In this document: piece by piece, positions 25,801 to 34,598 of the stretch
Position numbering within the stretch: position 1 is the first letter of the stretch
How the letters are laid out: the number at the start of each line of letters is the position of its first letter
Assembly: GCF_900101895.1 (NCBI RefSeq)
Contig: NZ_FMVF01000011.1
Span: 54,329-118,328 of the forward strand
Origin: Flavobacterium caeni
GTDB taxonomy: Bacteria; Bacteroidota; Bacteroidia; Flavobacteriales; Flavobacteriaceae
Length of the DNA stretch: 64,000 bases
Direction of reading: 5' to 3'
Notes under the pieces: model-generated
Database searches by the model: none
Told to the model about the DNA's origin: nothing
What the model saw: the letters and a program-made list of their open reading frames with translations, nothing else
Program-made: the position numbers and the translations under genes

Positions 25801-28605
25801 TCAGATCGAAAGGATGTACTCGACCAACCCTTGTTCGTGCGGTAAATCCATCTTTTTACGCAATCGATATCGTTTGATCTCGACACTGCGTACCGAAATG
25901 TTCAAAAGCGGCGCAATTTCTTTAGACGACAAGTTCAATCGAAGGTACGCGCACAACCTCAAATCGTTAGGCGTCAGCGATGGGTGTGCCGCCTTGATCT
26001 TCTTGAGGAAATCCTTGTCGGCGTTGTCGAACGCTTCCTTGAAAATGTTCCAGGTATCTTCTTCGTTGATGTTTTTGTTGATGGTCGTGATCACCGATTT
26101 GATGTTCTTGTTCGAATCTTCGGCCGAATTTTTCAAATCTTCTTTGATCAACGCCAGCAGTTCGTTCTTTTTGATCAGGCTCATCGTCGACACAGCCAGT
26201 TCGCGGTTCTTGGCATCGACATCCTGCGACAATTGATCGTTGCGCAATTTCATGAGCTGTTGTTCGTTCTCGAGTTCCTTGATTTCGAGCAACAGGTTGT
26301 TTTCTTCGATCAATTTCTCGCGCTGTTTTTGATAGTAATCCTGGTAGGCCTTGTTGATGAAATGCGCGATCACACACGCCAAAATCAGATACAACACCAA
26401 CGCCAGATTGGTGGCATACCAAGGCTTGAGAATGGTAAACCGGTACACCGCCATATTTTCGGGCGACGAATTGGCGATACGCGCGCGCACCTTGAATTGG
26501 TATTCCCCAGGCGGGAGATTTTTATAACTCACGGTGGGTTTGTTGCTCCACTCGCTCCAACTGTCCTGCGCGCCTTCGAGCAAATACTGGTATTCGGCGC
26601 TGATGTATTTGTTGTATTCGGCGACGGTGTAGTTGAACGTGATGTTGTTTTCGTCGTGCTTGAGTTCGCCTTCTCCGGTGGTCGAAATGTTGACGGGCTT
26701 GTCGTTTTGTCTGTTCGCGACGATGCCCGAGATCGAGACGCTGTAGTTCTTGAAACTCAAATCGTTGATGTTGATCGTATAGTAACCGTCGGTGGTGCCG
26801 ATCAAATAATTCGATTGCGTCAACTGCGTGATGTTTTCATACCCGAGCATCGAATTGGTCAACGATGCAGGAATAGGAATCGCATTGGGCTTGAGCGCCG
26901 AGCTGAGCTTGCTGGGCGTAAAATAATGGATGTAGTTCTTGGAAAACAGCCAAATCTTGTTCGATCGGTCTACGATGAGTTTGCCCGAGGTATACTCGTC
27001 GTTCTCGAAAATCGCACTCAGCGCCTTGTCTTTCTCGAATTGCTTGGTCTTGGTATTGAGCTTAAAAATACCGTTTTTGTAGGCATAATAAATGGTCCGG
27101 TTGAACTGTACCAGGCTTGCATTCTTGCCTTTCCCGGGCGACGCATAGGTGTGGAATTTAGGGGTTGCGCGCAAACCCTGGTCGAGCTGCATGCGGAACA
27201 CGCCCTTGTATTCGTGGCTTACGAACACCTCGAGCGCATCGGTAATCTCGAAATACTTGGACGAATAATCGAACCCCTCAATCTTATTGCGGAACGCCCA
27301 TTGGGTGCCCGTGCGTTGCAACACCGAAAGCCCATAGTAATTCCCTTGCACAAGCAAATCGGGCCTGCCGGGAACGGTCTCGAATTTCCAGGTCCCCGAT
27401 TGCGAAAAGATGTTGCGCACGCCTTGCGCATCGACTACAAAAGTGCCCGAATCGTGCCCGCAAAATAATGTGCCGCCATAGGCATACAGCGACCAGACTT
27501 GCCCCTTGGTCCCTGGCACGAAATGAAAATCGTCGGCTGCCTCGTACGCCTTGTAAAAAAGTCCCTGGTTGGTGCCCACGTACAACCGGCCATTGTGCAG
27601 GATCGAGGTGTACACGGTGCCCAAAAAACCCGTGTCGTCGGCATAGCTTCGAACGGGCGACTGCAGGTTGATGCAATTGATCCCGTTGTCGAGCCCGAGC
27701 CACAAATTGCGGTCGACATCTTCAAAAACCGATAACGTGGTGTTGTTGCTGAGCCCTTTGTTTTGGGTCAAATGGTACTTGATTTGTCCCGATTTGTCGA
27801 GGATGATCACGCCGTTCGAAATGGTCCCGAGCGCATAGCTGCCGTCGGACAATTGCTGGCTGCTGTACACCGTGCTCCGGGCCAATTCGGCATCGGCTTG
27901 CGTGACGAACTTGGTGACGGTGGCGCCATTGAGTCGGTAAAATCCGTTTTGCGCCAATTGCAAGATCAGACCTTCTTCATCCGAAAACACGTTGACCAAC
28001 CTTTCATTGACCAACAGCGGATGGTTCGAAACCAGCTTACTTTTGCCGTTCTCGATTTCAAAAAGACCTTCGCCCATCGTCTGGAAAAAAATCGAGTTTT
28101 GGGTGCGGAACGATTTCCAAATGCCGTTCTTTCGAGCAATGATGCTGGTTTTACCGGTCTTGGAATCGTAAATGTAAATGCGGTCGAGCGATTGGAAAAT
28201 CACCCATTGTTCATAGCTCAAAATGTTCCAGAACTGCTCGTCGTCGAGCAATTGGCCTTGGAGCGCGCGCGTGAGCGACGTGTATTTGAGTTGCCCGTCA
28301 TTTTGCCGTGCCCAATAACCGAACTCCATGTAACAGCCCGTGTAAATACGGTTGCCGATGACCCGAACCGAACGGATGATGGTTTCGTTCGGCGATGGAT
28401 ACAACGTCCAGTTCGACCCGTTGTATTCGAGCAGCCCTTCGTTGTTCGCGAAAAAAATGTAGTGGTTGCTGTCTTGCGCAATCATCCAGTTTTGATTGCC
28501 CGCGCCGTAGCCCGCCGAAGCATACTTGACAATCGGCGGCAAGTCTTGCGCGATCGCCACGCGGCAAATCAGCAAAAGCAGCAGGTACAATCGAATTTTG
28601 GGCAT
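25801..28605 (-). CDS. membrane ligand sensor with Y_Y_Y domain and LuxR-type helix-turn-helix output
   Basis: 934 residues. Signal peptide (IRLYLLLLLICRVAIAQ), a large periplasmic beta-propeller sensor (about 30-640, repeats such as SVFEDVDRNLWLGLDNGI), a Y_Y_Y domain (YQYLLEGAQDSWSEWSNKP..YKNLPPGEYQFKVRA), one membrane helix (about 735-757), a coiled-coil and a C-terminal LuxR/GerE-like HTH (LTPNDLRLCAYLRLNLSSKEIAPLLNI). It has no kinase or receiver domain, so signal passes directly across the membrane to DNA. Its position before the GH3-GH16 operon suggests that it senses beta-glucan fragments and activates that operon; this is inference. Confidence 0.93.
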   Translation of the reverse strand: MPKIRLYLLLLLICRVAIAQDLPPIVKYASAGYGAGNQNWMIAQDSNHYIFFANNEGLLEYNGSNWTLYPSPNETIIRSVRVIGNRIYTGCYMEFGYWARQNDGQLKYTSLTRALQGQLLDDEQFWNILSYEQWVIFQSLDRIYIYDSKTGKTSIIARKNGIWKSFRTQNSIFFQTMGEGLFEIENGKSKLVSNHPLLVNERLVNVFSDEEGLILQLAQNGFYRLNGATVTKFVTQADAELARSTVYSSQQLSDGSYALGTISNGVIILDKSGQIKYHLTQNKGLSNNTTLSVFEDVDRNLWLGLDNGINCINLQSPVRSYADDTGFLGTVYTSILHNGRLYVGTNQGLFYKAYEAADDFHFVPGTKGQVWSLYAYGGTLFCGHDSGTFVVDAQGVRNIFSQSGTWKFETVPGRPDLLVQGNYYGLSVLQRTGTQWAFRNKIEGFDYSSKYFEITDALEVFVSHEYKGVFRMQLDQGLRATPKFHTYASPGKGKNASLVQFNRTIYYAYKNGIFKLNTKTKQFEKDKALSAIFENDEYTSGKLIVDRSNKIWLFSKNYIHYFTPSKLSSALKPNAIPIPASLTNSMLGYENITQLTQSNYLIGTTDGYYTININDLSFKNYSVSISGIVANRQNDKPVNISTTGEGELKHDENNITFNYTVAEYNKYISAEYQYLLEGAQDSWSEWSNKPTVSYKNLPPGEYQFKVRARIANSSPENMAVYRFTILKPWYATNLALVLYLILACVIAHFINKAYQDYYQKQREKLIEENNLLLEIKELENEQQLMKLRNDQLSQDVDAKNRELAVSTMSLIKKNELLALIKEDLKNSAEDSNKNIKSVITTINKNINEEDTWNIFKEAFDNADKDFLKKIKAAHPSLTPNDLRLCAYLRLNLSSKEIAPLLNISVRSVEIKRYRLRKKMDLPHEQGLVEYILSI

Positions 28606-28741
28606 TGGATGCAAATTTCGGATAAATCGGATAAAGATAAAACAAAACCTACATTAATCGCAACAAAAAAATAGACGCGACAACCCGGTCGTTAACAAAA
28701 ATTTGGTGTTCGCCCCGGTAGGATTCCAGCGCACAAATCAC

Positions 28742-28749
28742 TAACTTTG
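28742..28749 (+). promoter_or_regulatory. -7 box TAACTTTG before uvrA
   Basis: Exact match to TAnnTTTG, 16 bp before the ATG at 28766, predicting a very short leader. No -33 box at the normal spacing; no LexA-like palindrome is apparent. Confidence 0.45.
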
Positions 28750-28765
28750 CGCACATTTTCCCGCT

Positions 28766-31552
28766 ATGAAAACCAAAGACTTCGCCACGCTCGAACCCAA
28801 GAAAAACATCCTGATCAAAGGGGCGCAAATGCACAACCTCAAGAACCTTGATGTGGCCATCCCGCGCAACCAATTGGTCGTGATCACGGGACTATCGGGG
28901 TCGGGCAAGTCTTCGCTCGCGTTCGATACTTTGTATGCCGAAGGACAACGGCGCTATGTAGAAAGTTTGTCGTCGTATGCGCGCCAATTCCTTGGCAGGC
29001 TCGACAAACCCAAGGTCGATTACATCAAGGGCATCGCACCGGCCATCGCCATCGAACAAAAAGTAAATACCACCAACGCGCGCTCGACCGTAGGCACGTC
29101 GACCGAAATTTACGACTACCTCAAGTTGTTGTACGCACGCATCGGCAAGACTTTTTCGCCGGTTTCGGGCAAAGAAGTCAAAAAAGATACCGTCACCGAT
29201 GTGGTCAACGATGTCAAGACGTTCGAACCCGACAGCAAGTGGTTGCTGCTTGCGCCCATTGCCGCCGAAAAAGGACGAACCATCGAAGAAAAACTCAAAG
29301 TTCTTTTGCAGCAAGGTTTTGCGCGGATTTTCGTAGACGGACAAATGTTGCGCATCGACGAACTCGACACCGATCTGAAAGGTAAAAAGGTCGAGCTCAT
29401 CATCGACCGTATCATCGTCAAACACGAAGAAGAATTTTACAACCGCCTCTCCGATGCCGTCCAGACCGCATTTTATGAAGGTAAGGGATTTTGCCGATTG
29501 CAGCAACTCGACAGCGAAAAACGCTTTGACTACAGCAACAATTTTGAACTCGACGGCATTGCGTTTTTGGAACCCAACGTGCATTTGTTCAGCTTCAACA
29601 ACCCGTACGGTGCGTGCCCTGTTTGCGAGGGCTACGGCAACATCATCGGCATCGACGAGGAACTGGTCATCCCAAACACGGCCCTGTCGGTGTATGAAAA
29701 CGCCATTTATCCGTGGCGCGGCGAAAGCATGGGCTGGTACCGCGACGAGCTGGTCAAACACGCCTACAAATTCGACTTCCCGATCCACAAGCCGTATTTT
29801 GAACTGACCGACGCGCAAAAGGAACTCGTTTGGAAAGGCAACGAATACTTCCAGGGACTCGATGCTTTTTTCCGAGAGCTCGAAGAGAAAAATTACAAAA
29901 TCCAGAACCGTGTGATGCTTTCGCGCTACCGCGGCAAAACCAAATGCTGGTCGTGCAAAGGCAAAAGATTGCGCGTCGAGGCGTCGTACGTGAAGATCGG
30001 CGGCCGTACCATTTCGGACTTGGTCGACTTGCCGATCCGCAAACTGCAACAGTTTTTTACCGAACTCGAATTGTCTGAATACGATCAAAAGGTCGCCAAG
30101 CGTTTGCTCATCGAAATCAGGAACCGCGTGCGTTTTCTGGTCGAGGTCGGGTTGGATTATTTGACGTTGAACCGCAATTCATCGACGCTTTCGGGCGGGG
30201 AATCGCAACGTATCAAACTGGCGACGTCGCTGGGCAGCAGCTTGGTCGGATCGATGTACATCCTCGACGAACCCAGCATCGGACTGCACCCCAAAGACAC
30301 CGAGCGGCTCATCAACGTGCTCGTGTCGTTGCGCGACTTGGGCAACACCGTGATTGTGGTCGAACACGACGAAGACATCATGCGCGCCGCCGACATGATC
30401 ATCGACATCGGCCCCGAAGCGGGCACCTATGGCGGCCAACTCGTCGCGCAGGGCACCTACGACGAAATCCTGCAATCCGATTCGCTGACTTCCCAGTATT
30501 TGAGCGGCAAGATGGAAATTTCGGTACCGCGCCAGCGCCGCAAATGGGCCAATTACATCGAGATCATCGGCGCACGCGAAAACAACCTGCAAAACGTAGA
30601 TGTCAAATTCCCGTTGGAAGTATTGACCGTGATCACGGGCGTTTCGGGCAGCGGCAAGAGTACGCTGGTCAAGAAAATACTGTTCCCGGCCTTGCAGAAA
30701 AAAATCGATGGCGTGGGCGAAAAAGCGGGCCAATTTACCGACATGCGCGGCCACTACCACCGCATCCATCATGTGGAATACATCGACCAGAACCCAATCG
30801 GGCGTAGTTCGCGATCGAATCCGGTGACCTACATCAAGGCCTACGACGACATCCGCGATTTGTACGCCAAGGAAAAACTCTCGAAGATACGCGGCTACCA
30901 ATCGAAGCATTTTTCGTTCAACGTAGACGGCGGACGCTGCGAAACCTGCAAAGGCGAAGGCGCGATCAATGTAGAAATGGTTTTCATGGCCGACGTACAG
31001 CTGGTTTGCGACACCTGTAACGGCAAGCGTTTCAAAAAGGAAATCCTCGAGGTGCAGTTCGAAGGCAAGAACATCGACGACATCCTGACGATGACCATCG
31101 ACAACGCGGTTGCGTTTTTCAAGGACACCAAACAAACCAAGATCGTACAAAAACTACAGCCGCTGCAAGACGTCGGGCTCGGCTATGTACAGCTCGGGCA
31201 ATCGTCGTCTACCCTTTCTGGCGGCGAGGCGCAGCGCATCAAGCTCGCTTCGTTCCTGGTCAAGGGCAGCACCAAGGAAAAAGCGTTGTTCGTATTCGAC
31301 GAACCCACGACCGGTCTTCATTTTCACGACATCAAGAAACTGCTGGCTTCGTTCGACGCGCTCATCGACAAAGGCCATTCGATTGTGGTGATCGAGCACA
31401 ACCTCGATTTGATCAAATGCGCCGACCACATCATCGACTTGGGGCCTGAGGGCGGGGAAAACGGTGGTAAGATATTGGCGGTTGGTACGCCAGAGGAGGT
31501 TTTGAAAGCGAAGGATTCTGTGACGGGGAAATATTTGAAAGATAAGTTGTAG
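28766..31552 (+). CDS. uvrA: excinuclease ABC subunit A
   Basis: 928 residues. Damage-recognition ATPase of nucleotide excision repair, dimeric, with two ABC modules. Walker A GLSGSGKSS near residue 45 and GVSGSGKST in the second half, signatures LSGGESQRIKLA and LSGGEAQRIKLA, Walker B DEPSIGLH and DEPTTGLH. Zinc-binding cysteine pairs are present (CPVC..CWSC in module 1, CETC..CDTC in module 2). Length is normal. Followed by a long repeat-filled region. Confidence 0.97.
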   Translation: MKTKDFATLEPKKNILIKGAQMHNLKNLDVAIPRNQLVVITGLSGSGKSSLAFDTLYAEGQRRYVESLSSYARQFLGRLDKPKVDYIKGIAPAIAIEQKVNTTNARSTVGTSTEIYDYLKLLYARIGKTFSPVSGKEVKKDTVTDVVNDVKTFEPDSKWLLLAPIAAEKGRTIEEKLKVLLQQGFARIFVDGQMLRIDELDTDLKGKKVELIIDRIIVKHEEEFYNRLSDAVQTAFYEGKGFCRLQQLDSEKRFDYSNNFELDGIAFLEPNVHLFSFNNPYGACPVCEGYGNIIGIDEELVIPNTALSVYENAIYPWRGESMGWYRDELVKHAYKFDFPIHKPYFELTDAQKELVWKGNEYFQGLDAFFRELEEKNYKIQNRVMLSRYRGKTKCWSCKGKRLRVEASYVKIGGRTISDLVDLPIRKLQQFFTELELSEYDQKVAKRLLIEIRNRVRFLVEVGLDYLTLNRNSSTLSGGESQRIKLATSLGSSLVGSMYILDEPSIGLHPKDTERLINVLVSLRDLGNTVIVVEHDEDIMRAADMIIDIGPEAGTYGGQLVAQGTYDEILQSDSLTSQYLSGKMEISVPRQRRKWANYIEIIGARENNLQNVDVKFPLEVLTVITGVSGSGKSTLVKKILFPALQKKIDGVGEKAGQFTDMRGHYHRIHHVEYIDQNPIGRSSRSNPVTYIKAYDDIRDLYAKEKLSKIRGYQSKHFSFNVDGGRCETCKGEGAINVEMVFMADVQLVCDTCNGKRFKKEILEVQFEGKNIDDILTMTIDNAVAFFKDTKQTKIVQKLQPLQDVGLGYVQLGQSSSTLSGGEAQRIKLASFLVKGSTKEKALFVFDEPTTGLHFHDIKKLLASFDALIDKGHSIVVIEHNLDLIKCADHIIDLGPEGGENGGKILAVGTPEEVLKAKDSVTGKYLKDKL

Positions 31553-31558
31553 TTTTTT

Positions 31559-31634
31559 GGAGCTGGTTCCGGCTTTCCGCTGTATCTTTTGCTTCACTGC
31601 GTTTTGCAAAAGGATGCCGCTTCAATCCGGGCTA
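31559..31634 (-). repeat. family R repeat, copy 3
   Basis: Reads on the minus strand: AGCCCGGATTGAAGCGG, CATCCTTTTGCAAAAC, hairpin, AGCAAAAGATACAGCGG, AAAGCCGGAACCAGCTCC. Same subtype as copy 2. It lies directly after the uvrA stop. Confidence 0.75.
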
Positions 31635-31647
31635 TGCTGCCGCAGGC

Positions 31648-31673
31648 TTTCTTTTGCCTTGACGCAAAAGAAA
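31648..31673. repeat. CTTTTGC/GCAAAAG hairpin 1
   Basis: Perfect 10-bp arms TTTCTTTTGC (31648-31657) and GCAAAAGAAA (31664-31673) with loop CTTGAC. Architecture (10-bp arms, 6-base loop) is repeated at 32251-32276. Confidence 0.6.
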
Positions 31674-32130
31674 CAAAAAGTCAAGGCCCGCAAATCCCAG
31701 GCTCAAAAACTACGTCGGTTCTCGCTCCAAACCGCTAACCGTTCGTTGTTTTGCTGGTCGCAAACAACTCAGCTCTACGCAGTTTTGCCGCTCAAACCTT
31801 CCTTGTTTTTTAACGCCTGTTATTTGATGGCCGCTGGCGCTCAAGGAAAGTGTTTATTTTATTTTTGGCTTGCCCGCTGCGCCAAAAATCCGCACGAGGG
31901 ATGCCCATCCAAATTTGGGGCTATCATCTCGCTTACGAAGTTTGTCGTAAAACGTCCCCGCGGGGAAAAATTTTCCGGCCATGACAAATTTCCCGGCGCG
32001 TTGGACGAACGCACAAAGCGGATGATAAACTTTCATTAACTACAAACTTTCTTCGTGAGGTTGGCGCATCGACCTTGCAGGCGGGCACCAGCCGTTCGAA
32101 GATGGCGCAAAATTAAAAGCTGTCTGAGCC

Positions 32131-32170
32131 ATTTGATATTAAGAGGAGGAAGTCCAGTGGACTTCAGGTA
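32131..32170 (+). repeat. 40-bp element with internal hairpin, copy 1
   Basis: Begins ATTTGATATTAAGAGGAGG and contains the hairpin GAAGTCCA-G-TGGACTTC, ending in CAGGTA. A second copy at 60005-60044 differs at only three positions, two of which form a compensated base pair in the stem. Confidence 0.75.
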
Positions 32171-32250
32171 TTTTTTCTAACCCGAGTTCTTTTGATTTAG
32201 CCATCGAGAACATGGCTGGTCGCCGAAAGGTCTGCGCCTACGCCGTTTTG

Positions 32251-32276
32251 CTACTTTTGCGGCGAGGCAAAAGTAG
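32251..32276. repeat. CTTTTGC/GCAAAAG hairpin 2
   Basis: Perfect arms CTACTTTTGC (32251-32260) and GCAAAAGTAG (32267-32276), loop GGCGAG. See hairpin 1. Confidence 0.6.
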
Positions 32277-32353
32277 GCCCGCGGCAGCGAAAACCTCAAA
32301 CGGATTCAAAACGTCCGGTTTTGGAAACACCTCGAACAGCGCGGCTTACCCCT

Positions 32354-32434
32354 AGCCCCGATTGAAGTGGAAATCCTTTTCTAGCTTTTGCAAAAAGCTA
32401 GAAAAGATTGCAACGAAAAGCGGGAAAAAGCTCC
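32354..32434 (+). repeat. family R repeat, copy 4
   Basis: AGCCCCGATTGAAGTGG, AAATCCTTTT, hairpin CTAGCTTTTGC/GCAAAAAGCTAG-like, AAAAGATTGCAACG, AAAAGCGGGAAAAAGCTCC. This is the clearest uninterrupted copy and the reference for the GATTGCAACG subtype. It ends 5 bp before the stop of the gene at 32440. Confidence 0.8.
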
Positions 32435-32439
32435 TAAAA

Positions 32440-32895
32440 CTAATTATCACGCTCTTCATCCTCGGCGGCGAGGTTAAAAATAAAAATCTTCACATACCGC
32501 GTCTCATTGCTCTCATAAGAATACGTCAAAGTCTTTTTCTTGGGCTCGAGCACAAGCTTGCCGCGCGCGTTTTTGGAACGCATGACCCATGTAGAATTGC
32601 CTTCATCGTCTACGTTGAACTGGATGATCGACCCGTGGTAGGTCCTGACTTTGCCGTCGTCGGTAAGCGCAATCATGATGTAGCCGTTGCTGCGCGAACC
32701 AATTTCGCGGATGTCGATGATAGAATTTTCGAACTCGGTGTCGCGCAAATCGTAGGCATCCTTGTCTTGGTTCCAAACATAGAACATACGGCTGTCTGAT
32801 TTGTAGCGTTTTTGGTCGTTGACTTTCTCGGGCATTTTTTGCGACCAGGACAGGCCTGCCCAAAAGAGCAGCAAAAGCAAAAGGGCATTTTTCAT
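32440..32895 (-). CDS. small secreted protein of unknown function
   Basis: 151 residues from the ATG at 32895. Signal peptide MKNALLLLLLFWAGLSWSQ, then a domain of beta strands with DSRMFYVWNQDKDAYDLRDTEFENSIIDIREIG and a C-terminal acidic tail (AAEDEERDN). No lipobox and no known family. Single gene preceded by an AT-rich leader region and followed by repeat R copy 4. Confidence 0.65.
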   Translation of the reverse strand: MKNALLLLLLFWAGLSWSQKMPEKVNDQKRYKSDSRMFYVWNQDKDAYDLRDTEFENSIIDIREIGSRSNGYIMIALTDDGKVRTYHGSIIQFNVDDEGNSTWVMRSKNARGKLVLEPKKKTLTYSYESNETRYVKIFIFNLAAEDEERDN

Positions 32896-33019
32896 TTTAT
32901 TTTCTTTCAAAGCAAGATTCTGTTTTTAAGACGGTAAAGAAACGTTATCTTTTTTAAAATTCACTTAAATATTAATTAATTGTTTGTCAATATTTTACCT
33001 TCAATAAAATTAATCTAAC

Positions 33020-33132
33020 CCCAACTTTTGTCTTTTGGCACGTGAATTGAAATACACCCATCATAGTTTAGAAAGTTGGTTGGATAATTGGTTTGTTTGT
33101 GAGCCCCGCTTGGTACATCCGGCGGGGTTTTT
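33020..33132 (+). ncRNA. possible small RNA ending at an orphan terminator
   Basis: A strong plus-strand terminator at 33102-33132 has no plus-strand gene upstream for 1.5 kb. An AACTTTTG box (7 of 8 of the -7 consensus, near 33022-33030) lies about 75 bp before it, so a transcript of roughly 70-100 bases is possible. No known RNA family recognised. The right boundary is seen; the left boundary is inferred. Confidence 0.3.
33102..33132 (+). terminator. orphan intrinsic terminator
   Basis: Stem CCCCGC (33104-33109) and GCGGGG (33122-33127) extended by G-T and A-T pairs, 12-base loop, then five T. The T run is on the plus strand, the wrong strand to serve the adjacent minus-strand flippase gene. 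Confidence 0.75.
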
Positions 33133-34598
33133 CATGTTTGTTTGAGGCGTGCAAGGAACCGATCCAACACCTGGTTCATCTCGGGCGAAACGCGCCAACG
33201 GTAATTGAGATAGCCGTACACCGCGGTAACCAACACCGACTTGAGCGCGATGTTCAACAGCGGGTGAAAACCGAAATCCCAAAAATAAAACGCCACAAAT
33301 ACTACCACAATCAGCAACAATGACTTAAGCGTTTGGCCTGTGAACGGATACAACCGCATCTTCTTGACCACAAAAAACAACTTGATGGCATTGTACACGA
33401 CAATCGAGATCAGCGTGGCCCATGCCGCGCCCACAATACCATAGCGTGGAATCAATACCATGTTCAGCACCACCATCATCACCACGAGCAACACGCCAAA
33501 CAACAGCACCCAGCGGTAATATTGCGTATTGAGAATGATGGCGTTGTTGTTGCCCACGATCAAGTCGGAGAATTTAGACAACCCGATCAGGAACACCACG
33601 GCCACACCGCCGCTGTACTCGGCAGGGATAAGCAAGTACAGTTGGTGGATGTTCAAAAAAATGCCCAGCATGATGAGCCCGCCAAAAACCTGGAGGTTGA
33701 TTGCGCTTTTTTTGTAAAGGTCGTTGAGCTCGTCGTATTTTTCCTCGGCCATCAGTTTGGCCGTGATTGGATAGATGATCTGGAGCATCGCACGGCTGGG
33801 TACGGCAATCACCGTGGCGATAAAAATGGCGACGGAGTACAATGCATTGCTGCCTACATCTTCGTATGCAGGAATCATGACTTTGTCGAAGTCGATCAAA
33901 AAAACGCCGATACCGCCGGAAAGTAGTATGAAAAATGAATACCCGAAAATGTCATATACATTGTGCGGCACACTCCAATGGAACGTCGGCCGCTTGACGT
34001 AAAAAGCATAGCCCATCATCGCCAACAATTGCAGTGCGTAGGCCGCCGTAGCCCCATACAAAAAAGTTGCCGGGGTCAACCAGCCCCAGTGCACACCAAA
34101 AAGCAGGACCATGACCACTGCGCGCACCAACACCTCGCTGATGAAATTGCCCACCACCGATTGCATGTGCACCTTGACCCAGGCGTAAAAAACCTCGAAA
34201 TACCCCATGCAGATGCCCACGGTAGGAATGAGCCACAGGTATGGCTTGACTTCGGGGTTTTCGCGGATGACAAAAAAGGCGACATCGTCGTAAAACCATC
34301 CAAAAAAAAGACAAACCGGGACAATCAACAAAAGCGGCATCCACAACATGAAACTCAAAAACCGTTCGCGCTCGGTTTCAGACTGGCACCGCGCATAGAA
34401 CCGCACCAATGTGTTGTGCACGCCAAAAGCCATGAGCGGCATCAGGATGTTGGCCGCCGAAAGCACAAAGGCGGTGATGCCGTAATGCAATTTGCCGAGG
34501 AAATTCGTGTACAAAAACAACGCATTGACCGCACCGATCGCAAACCCGAAATAGGTCACGGCCGTGTTCTTGATCGATTGGTTGATGACGATGCCCAT
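33132..34598 (-). CDS. polysaccharide flippase, Wzx/MATE-like oligosaccharide transporter
   Basis: 488 residues with about 12-14 predicted membrane helices and a conserved N-terminus (INQSIKNTAVTYFGFAIGAVNALFLYTNFLG). The pattern fits the polysaccharide biosynthesis protein family (PF01943/PF13440) that flips lipid-linked glycans across the inner membrane. Its ATG shares one base with the stop of the glycosyltransferase upstream (TAATG). Part of a three-gene minus-strand operon with YfhO. Confidence 0.9.
   Translation of the reverse strand: MGIVINQSIKNTAVTYFGFAIGAVNALFLYTNFLGKLHYGITAFVLSAANILMPLMAFGVHNTLVRFYARCQSETERERFLSFMLWMPLLLIVPVCLFFGWFYDDVAFFVIRENPEVKPYLWLIPTVGICMGYFEVFYAWVKVHMQSVVGNFISEVLVRAVVMVLLFGVHWGWLTPATFLYGATAAYALQLLAMMGYAFYVKRPTFHWSVPHNVYDIFGYSFFILLSGGIGVFLIDFDKVMIPAYEDVGSNALYSVAIFIATVIAVPSRAMLQIIYPITAKLMAEEKYDELNDLYKKSAINLQVFGGLIMLGIFLNIHQLYLLIPAEYSGGVAVVFLIGLSKFSDLIVGNNNAIILNTQYYRWVLLFGVLLVVMMVVLNMVLIPRYGIVGAAWATLISIVVYNAIKLFFVVKKMRLYPFTGQTLKSLLLIVVVFVAFYFWDFGFHPLLNIALKSVLVTAVYGYLNYRWRVSPEMNQVLDRFLARLKQT

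Larger units (their letters stand above)
31553..32439. other. 887-bp gene-free, repeat-rich stretch after uvrA
   Basis: Holds family R copies 3 and 4 at its two ends, two 10-bp hairpins with six-base loops (TTTCTTTTGC..GCAAAAGAAA at 31648-31673; CTACTTTTGC..GCAAAAGTAG at 32251-32276) and the 40-bp element at 32131-32170. The one long frame (31557-32039, plus) has no gene-like features and covers repeat R copy 3. No RNA gene recognised. Confidence 0.6.

Noticed and set aside
25984..27468. Long plus-strand frame (494 residues) opposite the sensor-regulator
   Set aside because: Antisense shadow of a convincing gene with complete domain order.
31557..32039. A 160-residue plus-strand reading frame after uvrA
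   Set aside because: It starts inside family R copy 3 and runs through hairpins; amino-acid content is not protein-like and no domain is seen. Similar spurious frames occur wherever this repeat type is found.
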